Assembly: GCA_018645475.1 (NCBI GenBank)
Contig: JABGWU010000301.1
Coordinates: 1-36,687, forward strand
Direction of reading: 5' to 3'
Source of the DNA: Opitutia bacterium
GTDB lineage: Bacteria > Verrucomicrobiota > Verrucomicrobiia > Opitutales > Seribacteraceae
DNA length: 36,687 nt
In this document: in pieces, positions 24,671 to 32,846 of the stretch
How positions within the stretch are numbered: position 1 is the stretch's first letter
How the letters are laid out: each line of letters opens with the position of its first letter
Notes under the pieces: generated by a model
Database searches by the model: none
Told to the model about the DNA's origin: nothing
Seen by the model: the letters and a program-made list of their open reading frames with translations, nothing else
Made by a program: the position numbers and the translations under genes

Positions 24671-25258
24671 TTAGTGTTCATTTACTCGATTACGAACCAG
24701 TTTACTAATCACTCTAAAATCTGGGTGTTCAGCAGTTCCAAGATACCCGTACAAAAAACTTTCAAGGGGAATAATATGACAACCAGAACTCTCTAATTTT
24801 TTTAATGCCACACTCCCATCTTCGGTTCTTCTGGCACCCACACAATCGGATAAAATAGTAACATCATATCCAGCCTTCAATGCATCAATGGCACTTAAAT
24901 ATATACAAATTGAAGTTTCAATTCCTGTGAGTATTAAATGATTTATATTTAGCTCATTTAATTGATTGGTAAATTGATCAGATCCAAAAATGGAAAAAGT
25001 AGCTTTAGGAATTCGATTATGATCACTTAAATGTGTAGATAGAATTTCTGAGGTATCTCCAAGCTTTTCTGGAACCTGTTCAGTTATAATTAATGGAATT
25101 TTTAATATTTTAATTGATTGAATGAGAAGGAGGAGTGCATCAATCAAATCATCTTTGTTATTAATTCCAGATATTAAACTTTCTTGTGCATCTATTAAGA
25201 TAATTCCAACACCATTGAGGTGTTTTTTCGAATCTTTGATTCTTTCCTCGATTTTCAT
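24671..25258 (-). CDS. Isochorismatase-family cysteine hydrolase
   Basis: This is a 195-residue single-domain protein with the family's catalytic triad: D23 in IILIDAQES, K85 in RIPKATFS, and nucleophile C118 in TGIETSICIY. The cis-peptide-associated GIET and the later SDCVGAR segment also fit. Members include nicotinamidases, isochorismatases and the YcaC group. The lack of a neighbouring siderophore or NAD gene leaves the substrate open. The ATG at 25258 is one of the few starts here with a clear Shine-Dalgarno sequence (AAGGA, 9 bases before it). It is divergent from the SecD-like lipoprotein gene by about 100 bases. Confidence 0.9.
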   Translation of the reverse strand: MKIEERIKDSKKHLNGVGIILIDAQESLISGINNKDDLIDALLLLIQSIKILKIPLIITEQVPEKLGDTSEILSTHLSDHNRIPKATFSIFGSDQFTNQLNELNINHLILTGIETSICIYLSAIDALKAGYDVTILSDCVGARRTEDGSVALKKLESSGCHIIPLESFLYGYLGTAEHPDFRVISKLVRNRVNEH

Positions 25259-25359
25259 TTCAAATTTTCCTTTTTAATGCTTATGTATCTAAATCAAATC
25301 CATGTATTGCCTTTTTCACAACAGAAATTTATCAATCGTTTAACAAGGTTGTAAATATT

Positions 25360-25860
25360 TTGAACTCTAAACACATATCACCGAACTATTTTAGTAGAAG
25401 ATATTTTTTATCCTTACTACCCTTTTCAATTTTAGGTTCATGTCGAAAATCTCGATCCGATCCTAGTAAAATAACAATGCGACCAAGAGTATTTCTTGAA
25501 GGATCTGCTCCCATTCCCATTTTGGATGAATATGACTTTACCAGTCTTCGAATAGGTTCGGTTGATAATATTTTATCGGATGATCCTATTGATCGCAGGT
25601 TTGCCCTTTGGTTTGGCTTGGATCGTAGAAGTGCAACAAGCTTACAACAAGAAACAATCAGGAATATTGGAAAACGCCTGCATTTAGTTATTGGTGGGCA
25701 AATTGTTGGCGTTCATCCAATTGAAAAAGCCATAACGAATGGCGTTCTTCCATTTGTACTATCTACAGTGGCAAGTGAAGAAAACGCAATGATGCTTTAC
25801 CAAGAACTCACCTTATCCCTAATCCATATAAAAGCTGAACTTCGAGACCAGAAAGGTTAG
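25360..25860 (+). CDS. Putative lipoprotein with SecD-like periplasmic domain, 166 aa
   Basis: The N-terminus has a twin-Arg, hydrophobic stretch and lipobox (SRRYFLSLLPFSILGSC), which puts the lipidated cysteine at C28. The C-terminal half reads ALWFGLDRRSATSLQQETI, then NIGKRLHLVIGGQIVGVHPI, then AITNG, then ASEENAMMLYQEL. It follows, element by element, the head domain of SecD (TLTPEGAxxFxxLT, NVGxxLAIVLDGxVxSAPxI, I-x-G-G, SxEEAxxLAxxL). There are no membrane helices apart from the signal, so it is not SecD itself. The start is TTG at 25360. It is the first of three tightly spaced envelope genes. Its function is unknown. Confidence 0.7.
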   Translation: MNSKHISPNYFSRRYFLSLLPFSILGSCRKSRSDPSKITMRPRVFLEGSAPIPILDEYDFTSLRIGSVDNILSDDPIDRRFALWFGLDRRSATSLQQETIRNIGKRLHLVIGGQIVGVHPIEKAITNGVLPFVLSTVASEENAMMLYQELTLSLIHIKAELRDQKG

Positions 25861-25869
25861 TACTTCGAG

Positions 25870-26883
25870 ATGAATTATCTTCTATTGAGATATTGTGGAA
25901 TCTTTTTTTTAATTGCACTTCACCTCGGTGCCAGTTCCCCCAATTTTAAATTATCGTGGCCAACCCCGAATCCTGCTTTTGCCCGCGGACTAGGCTATTC
26001 GACTTTTTTACAAAAAACGGGCCCAGACAAAGCCGTAACTTCTGGTGCATACGGCTGTGTTAGAAATAATGGATACAAGTTTCATGAGGGTTTAGATCTT
26101 TATCCAGTCAAAAGAGATAGAAGAGGAAAAGCGGAAGACTCAATTTATGCGGCGATGGATGGCGTGGTCAGTTATGTAAATTCAACTGCATCTTATAGTG
26201 CTTATGGAAAGTATATTGTTTTAGAACATCCGCAATTAAACCCTCCCCTTTATTCTCTTTACGCACACCTGCATTCAATAACTCCAAATTTAAAAAGAGG
26301 AAGCCGGATAGTTATTGCACAAGAGATTGGCAAAATGGGAAACTCTTCTTCTGGATATCGTATTCCACTGGAAAGATCTCACTTACACTTTGAAATGGGT
26401 CTTCGACTGACCGATAAATTTCAGAATTGGTACAACAAAAAACCTTTCACTTCAAAAAATCGACACGATAACTTTAGTGGGTTTAATTTAGTTGGGCTGG
26501 ACCCGTTGGCATTTTATACAAAATACAAAAACAAATCTATATCGAACCCCATTGATTTTATAAGAGCACTCCCGGTAACAGTGATCGTTCAGGTAAAAAC
26601 AAAAAATATACCTGACTTTATTACACGTTACCCAACCCTCACAACCCAGACCAAGTCCACTGCGACTAATGGATGGACAGTTTCATTCGGGCCTTATGGA
26701 ATCCCTCTTCAATTAAAACCGGTTGAAGAAATGATTTCTGAAAAAGAAAAACAAATTAAAATCCTTCAATTTAATTCCAATACGCAAAAAAAACCCTGCC
26801 GTAGGTTGACAACACAAAAGGGAAGTGAATTCTTCCCGACCGAACAATTGCAAACCTATTTGGAATTAATATTTGGACTATAA
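25870..26883 (+). CDS. M23 family (LytM-type) metallopeptidase
   Basis: A signal peptide (about 1-21) leads to a zinc endopeptidase domain at about 55-185. Its ligands are H72 and D76 (HEGLD) and H173 (HLHFE), with H133 (YAHL) and H171 as further active-site histidines. All expected residues are present, so it should be an active peptidoglycan endopeptidase and not a degenerate activator. The C-terminal ~150 residues (LPVTVIVQVKTKNIPDF onward) form a separate domain that I do not recognise. The ATG at 25870 is 9 bases after the upstream lipoprotein stop, and the next gene follows after 7 bases. Confidence 0.92.
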   Translation: MNYLLLRYCGIFFLIALHLGASSPNFKLSWPTPNPAFARGLGYSTFLQKTGPDKAVTSGAYGCVRNNGYKFHEGLDLYPVKRDRRGKAEDSIYAAMDGVVSYVNSTASYSAYGKYIVLEHPQLNPPLYSLYAHLHSITPNLKRGSRIVIAQEIGKMGNSSSGYRIPLERSHLHFEMGLRLTDKFQNWYNKKPFTSKNRHDNFSGFNLVGLDPLAFYTKYKNKSISNPIDFIRALPVTVIVQVKTKNIPDFITRYPTLTTQTKSTATNGWTVSFGPYGIPLQLKPVEEMISEKEKQIKILQFNSNTQKKPCRRLTTQKGSEFFPTEQLQTYLELIFGL

Positions 26884-26890
26884 GTAAGTT

Positions 26891-27994
26891 TTGAGAATTG
26901 CGTGTTTTATAACCTCGCATGGATTTGGACATGCAACACGATCTCTTGCTTTGCTTAACAAACTTGCTGAAAAAGAAAATTTAAATGTTTTCATCTTTAG
27001 CACCCTGCCCGCTTGGTTTTTCCAAGAAAATCTCAATGGAATTTCATATAAATACCACCATATTGAGACTGATGTGGGTCTTGTCCAAAAATCTCCCTTT
27101 TTACATGATCTAAATTTAACAATTGATAGGCTAACGACCTTTCTCGACTTCAAAAAAGAAGAGACCGAACCCATACTTCAAATATTGGAAAAGGAATTAT
27201 TTGATTTTATTTTCTGTGATATTTCTCCACTTGGGCTATACCTAGGAAATAAATTAAATATTCCAACCTGCCTGCTTGAAAATTTCACCTGGGAATGGAT
27301 TTATGAAAGTTATCTTTTCAAAAATCAAAACTTCAAAAGACCAATTGAAAAGTTAAAAGACATCGTATCCAAAACAAACTTGCACATTCAAACCAATCCA
27401 ATTTGCAAACCAGATGAAAATCTTCTTCAAATAAATCCAATTTTTCGAACCTGGCGACAAAGTAAACTGCAGACCATAGAGCAAATAGGAATCAATATTG
27501 ATAAACCAATCATACTGATCACCACCGGAGGTATTTCTCAAAAATTTTCCTTTTTGGAAAAAATCAAAAAAGACGATAAACACTTCTATCTTATCACTGG
27601 TGATTACTCAAAGATGGAAAAAGGGAAAAACTACATCTTAATCCCCCAAAAAAATGATTTTTATTTCCCGGACCTAGTTCAACTATCAGATGGAGTGGTT
27701 GGAAAAGCAGGATATGGAACAGTAGCTGAAGTTTGGGGTGCCCAAAAACCCCTAATTGGAATATTTCGGGATGACTTCAGAGAATCCGTACCGATGAGAA
27801 ATTTTGTACAAAAAAATATTGCTGGATTTGAAGTCAGTAAATTTTCCTTTCAGCAAGGTGATTGGATACCAAAAGTTGAACAACTCCTGAGCGAACCCCC
27901 AAAATGTTCTTCAACCATTGAAAATGGTAGTGAAGAGGCGGCTTTAATTATTTCCAAGTGGAGTAAGAATGGTTTTATTACCGAAGGAAATTAA
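26891..27994 (+). CDS. MurG-like (GT-B fold) glycosyltransferase-family protein
   Basis: This is a 367-residue protein with the two-lobed GT-B layout. The N-terminal motif is TSHGFGHATRSLALLNKL (residues 8-25) and the lobe-1 end FDFIFCDISPLG (near 100). The second lobe has IILITTGGISQ (near 206-216) and the donor-binding KAGYGTVAEVWGAQKPLIGI (near 276-295). The GFGHATR start and GKAGYGT loop resemble proteins related to MurG and to the N-terminal part of L-arabinokinases. The donor and acceptor sugars are unknown. The start is TTG at 26891, 7 bases after the M23 stop. Its stop overlaps that of the convergent oxoprolinase gene by 4 bases. Confidence 0.8.
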   Translation: MRIACFITSHGFGHATRSLALLNKLAEKENLNVFIFSTLPAWFFQENLNGISYKYHHIETDVGLVQKSPFLHDLNLTIDRLTTFLDFKKEETEPILQILEKELFDFIFCDISPLGLYLGNKLNIPTCLLENFTWEWIYESYLFKNQNFKRPIEKLKDIVSKTNLHIQTNPICKPDENLLQINPIFRTWRQSKLQTIEQIGINIDKPIILITTGGISQKFSFLEKIKKDDKHFYLITGDYSKMEKGKNYILIPQKNDFYFPDLVQLSDGVVGKAGYGTVAEVWGAQKPLIGIFRDDFRESVPMRNFVQKNIAGFEVSKFSFQQGDWIPKVEQLLSEPPKCSSTIENGSEEAALIISKWSKNGFITEGN

Positions 27995-30900
27995 GCCAAC
28001 AAATCTGGGAAACCGGCCCCGCCTCCTCCAGGCGTTCTAAGGATTAATCGATCACCTGGGTTCATAATGGTGGAATCAACCGATTTCATATTATCTCTTT
28101 TTCCATCTTGACGGATAACAAATTGTTCACCCGATTGTCCGGAAAAACCACCATCCATTCCGTGAGGCTTGCATTTCCGGTTTTGAGTTAAAAGACTAAG
28201 ATTTGATTTTTCTTCAAAAATATAAATTCGTTCTATTCCATCTCCTCCGTTCCATGAACCCCGACCACCCGAGAACTTCCTGATTTTAAAACCGACCAGG
28301 CGAACCGGAAAGCGAGATTCAAGAATTTCTGGATCTGTGATTGCGGTGTTAGTCATATGGACCTGAACGGCTGAAGTTCCACTCGATCCAATCATTGCAC
28401 CCGAACCACCACCAACAGTCTCATAATGACTGAATGATTTATTTCCAAAAGTAATATTATTCATGGTCCCCTGTGAGCAAGCAACTCGATCAAAAGCACC
28501 AAGAATTAAATCAACCAGTTTTTGACTGACCTCAACATTTCCACCCGCTACTCCTGGACACTGACAAGGTATTCTAGAAAAGGTTGGGGATAATATTGAA
28601 CCCTGAGGAATGATTATAGAAACCGGCTTCAGGAGGCCTTCATTGAGAGGAATTTCTTTATTAATTAAAACCCGCAAGCAATAACAAACTGCACTTTGGG
28701 TTATAGCCACAGTCGCATTCAAATTGTCTTTTCTAAAAGAAGCAGTTCCAGAAAAATCAAAAGTCGCGTGTCCGTCTTTTATTTGCAAATCAAGTTTCAA
28801 TTCCTCTCCATCATCAAGGCATTGCGTGGAGGAAAGGAAGCCATTTCCCCATTCACATAAAAACTTCTCACAAATCGTTGACGCATCAAAGTGCAGGTTT
28901 TTCATCTGCACGATCAATGTGTCACAGGTATATTCTGATTCTAAAATCTTCATCTCTTTAAGTCCTTGTCTTAAAGAAGCGACTTGAGCAGACAAGTCAG
29001 CCAGATTATCTTTTATCTGTCGGGAAGGAAATTCGGAATCGCTTAATAAAACTGCAATTTCATTCATACAGGAATGACCCGCCCGAAATAGATATCGAGG
29101 GGATATTACAACCCCTTCTTCCAGTAAATTTTTAGATCCTGCAGGCATGGAACCAGGTAAGATCCCTCCAATTTCAGCATGATGGGCTCGGTTGGCGAGA
29201 AAGCCAATAATTTGATTAGTGTCAGAAAATATTGGTGCGATTACAGTAATATCAGGTAGATGAGAGCCACCGTAGGCAGGATGGTTTGTGATTATAATAT
29301 CTCCTAGTTGTAAATGGGGAAAAAGCTTTATTGATTCACGTACACAAAGTCCAAGTGCACCTAGATGGACAGGTATGTGAGGAGCATTCGCAACCAAGTA
29401 GCCTTCACTATCCAAAAGTGCACAAGAGAAATCTAACCGTTCACGCACATTAACAGATATGGCGGTTCGTTTAAGTTGTACTCCCATTTCCTCGACGAGG
29501 CAAAAAAACCTACTGGTAAACAATTCTCTTTCCACCGTTAACTCATTATCAGAATCAGAACCAGTGGAAATTTCCTCCACCATTATGCTTCCTAAATCCC
29601 CTTTTATCCCTTTCCAACCTCTTTCTATCCAAAGTGCTCCAAAATCATCGACCACTAAACAGGGACCAAAAACAAACTCTCCATGTTCAAGATCATCCCG
29701 ACATATTACCTTTTTTTCTCGAAATCGAGCAGAACGGATGTCTTTTGAAGTAAATTTCTCCTGTCCAAAATCAGGCGACGGAAAGGCCAGAAGAATACGA
29801 AGCCCATAAATTTCGACTTTATTTCTAGCTGGAAGGTATCCAAAAATATCCTCGAATTTATTCTCATATAATTCCCGGATTTCAATTCCTTCTTTATACT
29901 CAACTTCCAAACCTGATTCCTGGCCCTTCATTCGGACAAATGCGGTCTTAATTTCAACATCGGCTTGACCCGAAAAACCTGATAAAAGCTTATAGCCTTG
30001 TTGGATTAATTCGTCTTCAAAATCTATAAATTCGATCTGACTCAATGGGCGGTAAATGGGTTTTTCAATCACCCTTTCTATTCTGGACATCGACAAGCCA
30101 TATGCACTAAGAAGTCCTGAATCACGGGGTGACAAAAGCCTACTCACCCCAAGCTTTTTTGCCACCCCACAAATATGCTGCCCCCCTGCACCTCCAAAAG
30201 AAACGAGGGCATGCTTAGCCGGGTCATAACCTTGCTTGACGGATATTTTACGAATTGCACTAGCCATGGTTTCATCTGCAATGGCAATAAAACCAGCCAT
30301 CAATTCTCTCTCCAAATATCCTGACGACTCCACGCATTCCATAAGTTTTTCCCTTGCCGCCTCTACAGACAGTGGCGTGGAGAATCGATTACTATCCAAT
30401 CGATCAAGAATCAAATTAATATCAGTTAGGCAAAGGGGGCCACCAAATCCATAGCATGCCGGTCCAGGGTAAGCTCCGGCACTTTCCGGTCCAACGATTA
30501 ACCTTCCATTTTCGACCCTACAAATCGAACCGCCACCTGCTGCAACTGTTTCTATCTCCATAGAAACTCCTACTAATTTAGCATCGCCAACATTTTGAAT
30601 TGATTGATAGGAGAAAGACCCTGAAAACCTGGAAACATCGGTACTGGTTCCTCCCATGTCTAGGTTTATAAAATGATTCAAACCAGCTCTTTTCGCAACT
30701 GCACATGCACCAACCACTCCACCAGCTGGACCGCTTAATAAACTATCAATTGCGCGATAGTGATTTCGATTCAATAAACCACCTGAACTCTTCATAATTA
30801 AAAGCTCACCCAGTTCACCTAGACCGGAAACAATATTCCCGATATACTGTTGAAGAATGGGATAAAGATAACCTTCAAGAACAGAAGATTCACTCCGACC

Positions 30901-31716
30901 TAACCAATTCATAAAAGGATGAATTTCTGCGGAAGTTATTACTGTTTGAAATCCAATTTTTTTTAAACTATTAGCTACAAATCTTTCATTCCCCTGATTG
31001 ATATAAGAATTAAGAAATGAAATGACTGCCACCTTATGCCCTTCTCTTACAAGTTCTCTGGCCTTAGGTATGAGTGTAGAAAGATTTGGCTCTTGAATTA
31101 CTTTTCCCGATCGGTCGGTCCTTTCTTCCACTTCCACACAAGGACCAGCGAAAGATTTTCTCTTTCTTGGAATCAGATCAAAAAGATTCACCCTTCTTTG
31201 ATCTCCAATTTCCATTAAATCAGGAAAACCTTGAGTTAAAAAAAGTACGGGCTTTTGCCCTGTATCTTCTAAAAGTGCGTTCGTACAACGGGTCGTTGCT
31301 AAACGCATTCGTATTTGACAATCACTTTGTTTTTGCATCGTCCGGGCTAATATTAAGCGCATCCCAAGGATTGGGGCTTCCCAACCAGAAAACAGCTCGA
31401 TCGTTTCACCTGTAATTTCACTTTTTCTTAATGCTTCAGAAAAACGCAGTATTTTGGTCTCCACATTCCAACTTTCGACTTTCAGTGCAGTCTGATCAAT
31501 TTCTGTAAGAAATATTTTAAACCCAGATGGAAAATTATTTGGCCAATCGGATTCATTGCCCAACTTAATTTCAAATTCTGACAGTTGCTCCACTACCTTT
31601 GCAGTCAAACTTCCTCGGGAAAGAACTTTTTCTCGGATTTCTTTTTTTCCAACTTCTTTTCCCAGGCAATCGGTAAAAGTTCCCCCAGTATCAATAAAGA
31701 AATCCCAAATCTGCAT
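27991..31716 (-). CDS. 5-oxoprolinase (ATP-hydrolysing), fused HyuA-HyuB type
   Basis: At 1241 residues it is close to the eukaryotic 5-oxoprolinase length. The HyuA-like half (1 to about 700) opens with the actin-like ATP motif DTGGTFTD (9-16) and contains LLSGPAGGVVGA and NLDMGGTSTDVSRF. The HyuB-like half (about 722-1235) has VRERLDFSCALLD, then HIPVHLGALG and NHPAYGGSHLPD, and ends in GDRLILRTPGGGGAG. The enzyme opens 5-oxoproline to glutamate with ATP; related hydantoinases and acetone carboxylases share the fold, but the fusion and neighbour favour oxoprolinase. The start is ATG at 31716, 52 bases after a gamma-glutamylcyclotransferase-like gene. No break or frameshift is seen. Confidence 0.9.
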   Translation of the reverse strand: MQIWDFFIDTGGTFTDCLGKEVGKKEIREKVLSRGSLTAKVVEQLSEFEIKLGNESDWPNNFPSGFKIFLTEIDQTALKVESWNVETKILRFSEALRKSEITGETIELFSGWEAPILGMRLILARTMQKQSDCQIRMRLATTRCTNALLEDTGQKPVLFLTQGFPDLMEIGDQRRVNLFDLIPRKRKSFAGPCVEVEERTDRSGKVIQEPNLSTLIPKARELVREGHKVAVISFLNSYINQGNERFVANSLKKIGFQTVITSAEIHPFMNWLGRSESSVLEGYLYPILQQYIGNIVSGLGELGELLIMKSSGGLLNRNHYRAIDSLLSGPAGGVVGACAVAKRAGLNHFINLDMGGTSTDVSRFSGSFSYQSIQNVGDAKLVGVSMEIETVAAGGGSICRVENGRLIVGPESAGAYPGPACYGFGGPLCLTDINLILDRLDSNRFSTPLSVEAAREKLMECVESSGYLERELMAGFIAIADETMASAIRKISVKQGYDPAKHALVSFGGAGGQHICGVAKKLGVSRLLSPRDSGLLSAYGLSMSRIERVIEKPIYRPLSQIEFIDFEDELIQQGYKLLSGFSGQADVEIKTAFVRMKGQESGLEVEYKEGIEIRELYENKFEDIFGYLPARNKVEIYGLRILLAFPSPDFGQEKFTSKDIRSARFREKKVICRDDLEHGEFVFGPCLVVDDFGALWIERGWKGIKGDLGSIMVEEISTGSDSDNELTVERELFTSRFFCLVEEMGVQLKRTAISVNVRERLDFSCALLDSEGYLVANAPHIPVHLGALGLCVRESIKLFPHLQLGDIIITNHPAYGGSHLPDITVIAPIFSDTNQIIGFLANRAHHAEIGGILPGSMPAGSKNLLEEGVVISPRYLFRAGHSCMNEIAVLLSDSEFPSRQIKDNLADLSAQVASLRQGLKEMKILESEYTCDTLIVQMKNLHFDASTICEKFLCEWGNGFLSSTQCLDDGEELKLDLQIKDGHATFDFSGTASFRKDNLNATVAITQSAVCYCLRVLINKEIPLNEGLLKPVSIIIPQGSILSPTFSRIPCQCPGVAGGNVEVSQKLVDLILGAFDRVACSQGTMNNITFGNKSFSHYETVGGGSGAMIGSSGTSAVQVHMTNTAITDPEILESRFPVRLVGFKIRKFSGGRGSWNGGDGIERIYIFEEKSNLSLLTQNRKCKPHGMDGGFSGQSGEQFVIRQDGKRDNMKSVDSTIMNPGDRLILRTPGGGGAGFPDLLA

Positions 31717-31768
31717 ATTTAGGAGTTCTCCTTCGTTATTTCAAACTTAGGCTTTTGAACTATTAAAT

Positions 31769-32194
31769 TTAACTCCATTTCAATAGCATTTGAATATAGT
31801 TTTCGGGCAACCCTACTTGTCTTGCACCTTCAAGTACCTCTTTTTGATAATGCCGGGCGGGTTTACCGTACTTTCTGTTGTTCGATAAATAGACAATGGT
31901 TTCATTTTTAACACCGGTGGGAACTAATGATGCCTGAATCGTAGTTCGATCATAATAACCTTCCTTCACCGCCTCATATTCGTCCAAAGATTTCAAATGA
32001 TTGTCACCCAATTTCCAAACACAACCTAATGTGTAAGAATTTAAATTTTCTTCAATACCTGCATATCCGTTACCGTTTATAAAATAACTCCAATTATTTA
32101 CCCGAGCCTGACAGACAAAAATGGCCCCCGGACATCGGGTTTCCATTTGTTTGAAATTCATATTCGATCCGTAAGCAAAATAAAGACAGTGCAT
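31769..32194 (-). CDS. Gamma-glutamylcyclotransferase-like (AIG2/GGCT fold) protein
   Basis: This is a 141-residue protein. The substrate-binding loop YGSN is at 8-11, directly after the first strand (CLYFAYGSNM), and the LDEYEAVKEGYYDR segment places the candidate catalytic glutamate at E74. Family enzymes cyclise gamma-glutamyl amines or amino acids to 5-oxoproline plus a free amine. The gene lies 52 bases upstream of a 5-oxoprolinase on the same strand, so the product of one could be the substrate of the other. The start is ATG at 32194. The next gene upstream, rpsO, is divergent. Confidence 0.9.
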   Translation of the reverse strand: MHCLYFAYGSNMNFKQMETRCPGAIFVCQARVNNWSYFINGNGYAGIEENLNSYTLGCVWKLGDNHLKSLDEYEAVKEGYYDRTTIQASLVPTGVKNETIVYLSNNRKYGKPARHYQKEVLEGARQVGLPENYIQMLLKWS

Positions 32195-32311
32195 TTGAAT
32201 AATTTTTACCTTTTCCAGTTAGGGTAGCAAGCGGAAGCTTTCAAGCTTGTATAAAAGTAAGATTTTAGTATTTTACTTTCAGCGTTAGAGGCCATCCATT
32301 GGATTGCCTCC

Positions 32312-32342
32312 TTGAATTTCAATTCTTGCAACTGCAAATAAT
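32312..32342 (+). promoter_or_regulatory. Candidate rpsO promoter
   Basis: TTGAAT at 32312-32317 and AATAAT at 32337-32342 are separated by 19 bases, a little long. They would start transcription near 32349, just before the first leader hairpin. The match is modest, but its position relative to the hairpins is consistent. Confidence 0.35.
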
Positions 32343-32353
32343 TGGGCGGAACG

Positions 32354-32396
32354 GTACTTTGGCTCACGCTAAAGTACGAATTCACAAGTGTGAATT
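32354..32396 (+). promoter_or_regulatory. Two consecutive hairpins in the rpsO leader
   Basis: Hairpin 1 pairs 32354-32363 with 32368-32377 (GTACTTTGGC, loop TCAC, GCTAAAGTAC). It has ten pairs, including one G-U next to a G-C. Hairpin 2 pairs AATTCAC (32379-32385) with GTGAATT (32390-32396) around a 4-base loop. They stand back to back, and hairpin 2 ends 28 bases before the rpsO start. Many bacteria use leader structures to which S15 binds to repress its own synthesis, which makes this a candidate for that role. Confidence 0.5.
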
Positions 32397-32424
32397 TCAC
32401 GCATCGAGAAATTAAAATATAATT

Positions 32425-32691
32425 ATGTCTGAACAAGTAAATAAACAAAATATAATCGAAGATAATCGTTCTCACGAGAAGGACACGGGCTCAAGCGAAG
32501 TGCAAGTTGCACTACTTTCTGCTCGTATATCTCATCTTACAGAACATCTTAAGACTCACCGTAAGGATTTTCATTCTCGCCGAGGTCTCCTCATGATGGC
32601 CGCCCGTAGAAGAAAAATTTTAGATTACTTAAAAAGGACCGATTTAAAACGCTATCAAGCTATTATTGAAAAGCTTGAATTACGTAAGTAA
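32425..32691 (+). CDS. rpsO: 30S ribosomal protein S15
   Basis: This is an 88-residue primary 16S rRNA-binding protein. The S15 signature is clear: [16 protein letters not shown], then [18 protein letters not shown], then [13 protein letters not shown], ending in KLELRK. The ATG at 32425 is preceded only by an A-rich stretch (AAATTAAAATATAATT). It heads the conserved rpsO-pnp gene pair, with pnp following after a 104-base (or 155-base) spacer that holds a hairpin. The leader carries two hairpins that may mediate autoregulation. Confidence 0.97.
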   Translation: MSEQVNKQNIIEDNRSHEKDTGSSEVQVALLSARISHLTEHLKTHRKDFHSRRGLLMMAARRRKILDYLKRTDLKRYQAIIEKLELRK

Positions 32692-32735
32692 ATCACACTT
32701 TTCCATAAACTTGGGGTATAAACCTCAAAATTTCT

Positions 32736-32776
32736 CTCCAATTTTAACCACAGAATTTTGATTCTGTTGATTGGAG
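32736..32776 (+). promoter_or_regulatory. Two-part hairpin between rpsO and pnp
   Basis: An outer stem CTCCAAT (32736-32742) with ATTGGAG (32770-32776) encloses an inner stem ACAGAAT (32750-32756) with ATTCTGT (32761-32767) around a TTTG loop. The internal loop is asymmetric (7 and 2 bases). There is no T-run, so it is not a terminator. In E. coli the same spacer is cut by RNase III and mediates PNPase autocontrol; a similar role here is inferred from position. Confidence 0.5.
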
Positions 32777-32846
32777 TTTCGGTTAAACAATTCGGTTGAA
32801 TCGAAAAAAAGAAGATAATCGAAAATCAAAAAAACAGTACGAAAAC

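Noticed and set aside
32254-32279. AAAGTAA...TTACTTT inverted repeat between the GGCT-like gene and rpsO
   Set aside because: It has seven weak pairs with a 12-base loop in AT-rich DNA and no T-run. It may be part of a promoter region but is not supportable.
32206-32475. 89-codon minus-strand frame across the rpsO leader
   Set aside because: It overlaps the first 17 codons of rpsO and the leader hairpins, has no start signal and an unlikely composition. It is better explained as a chance frame.
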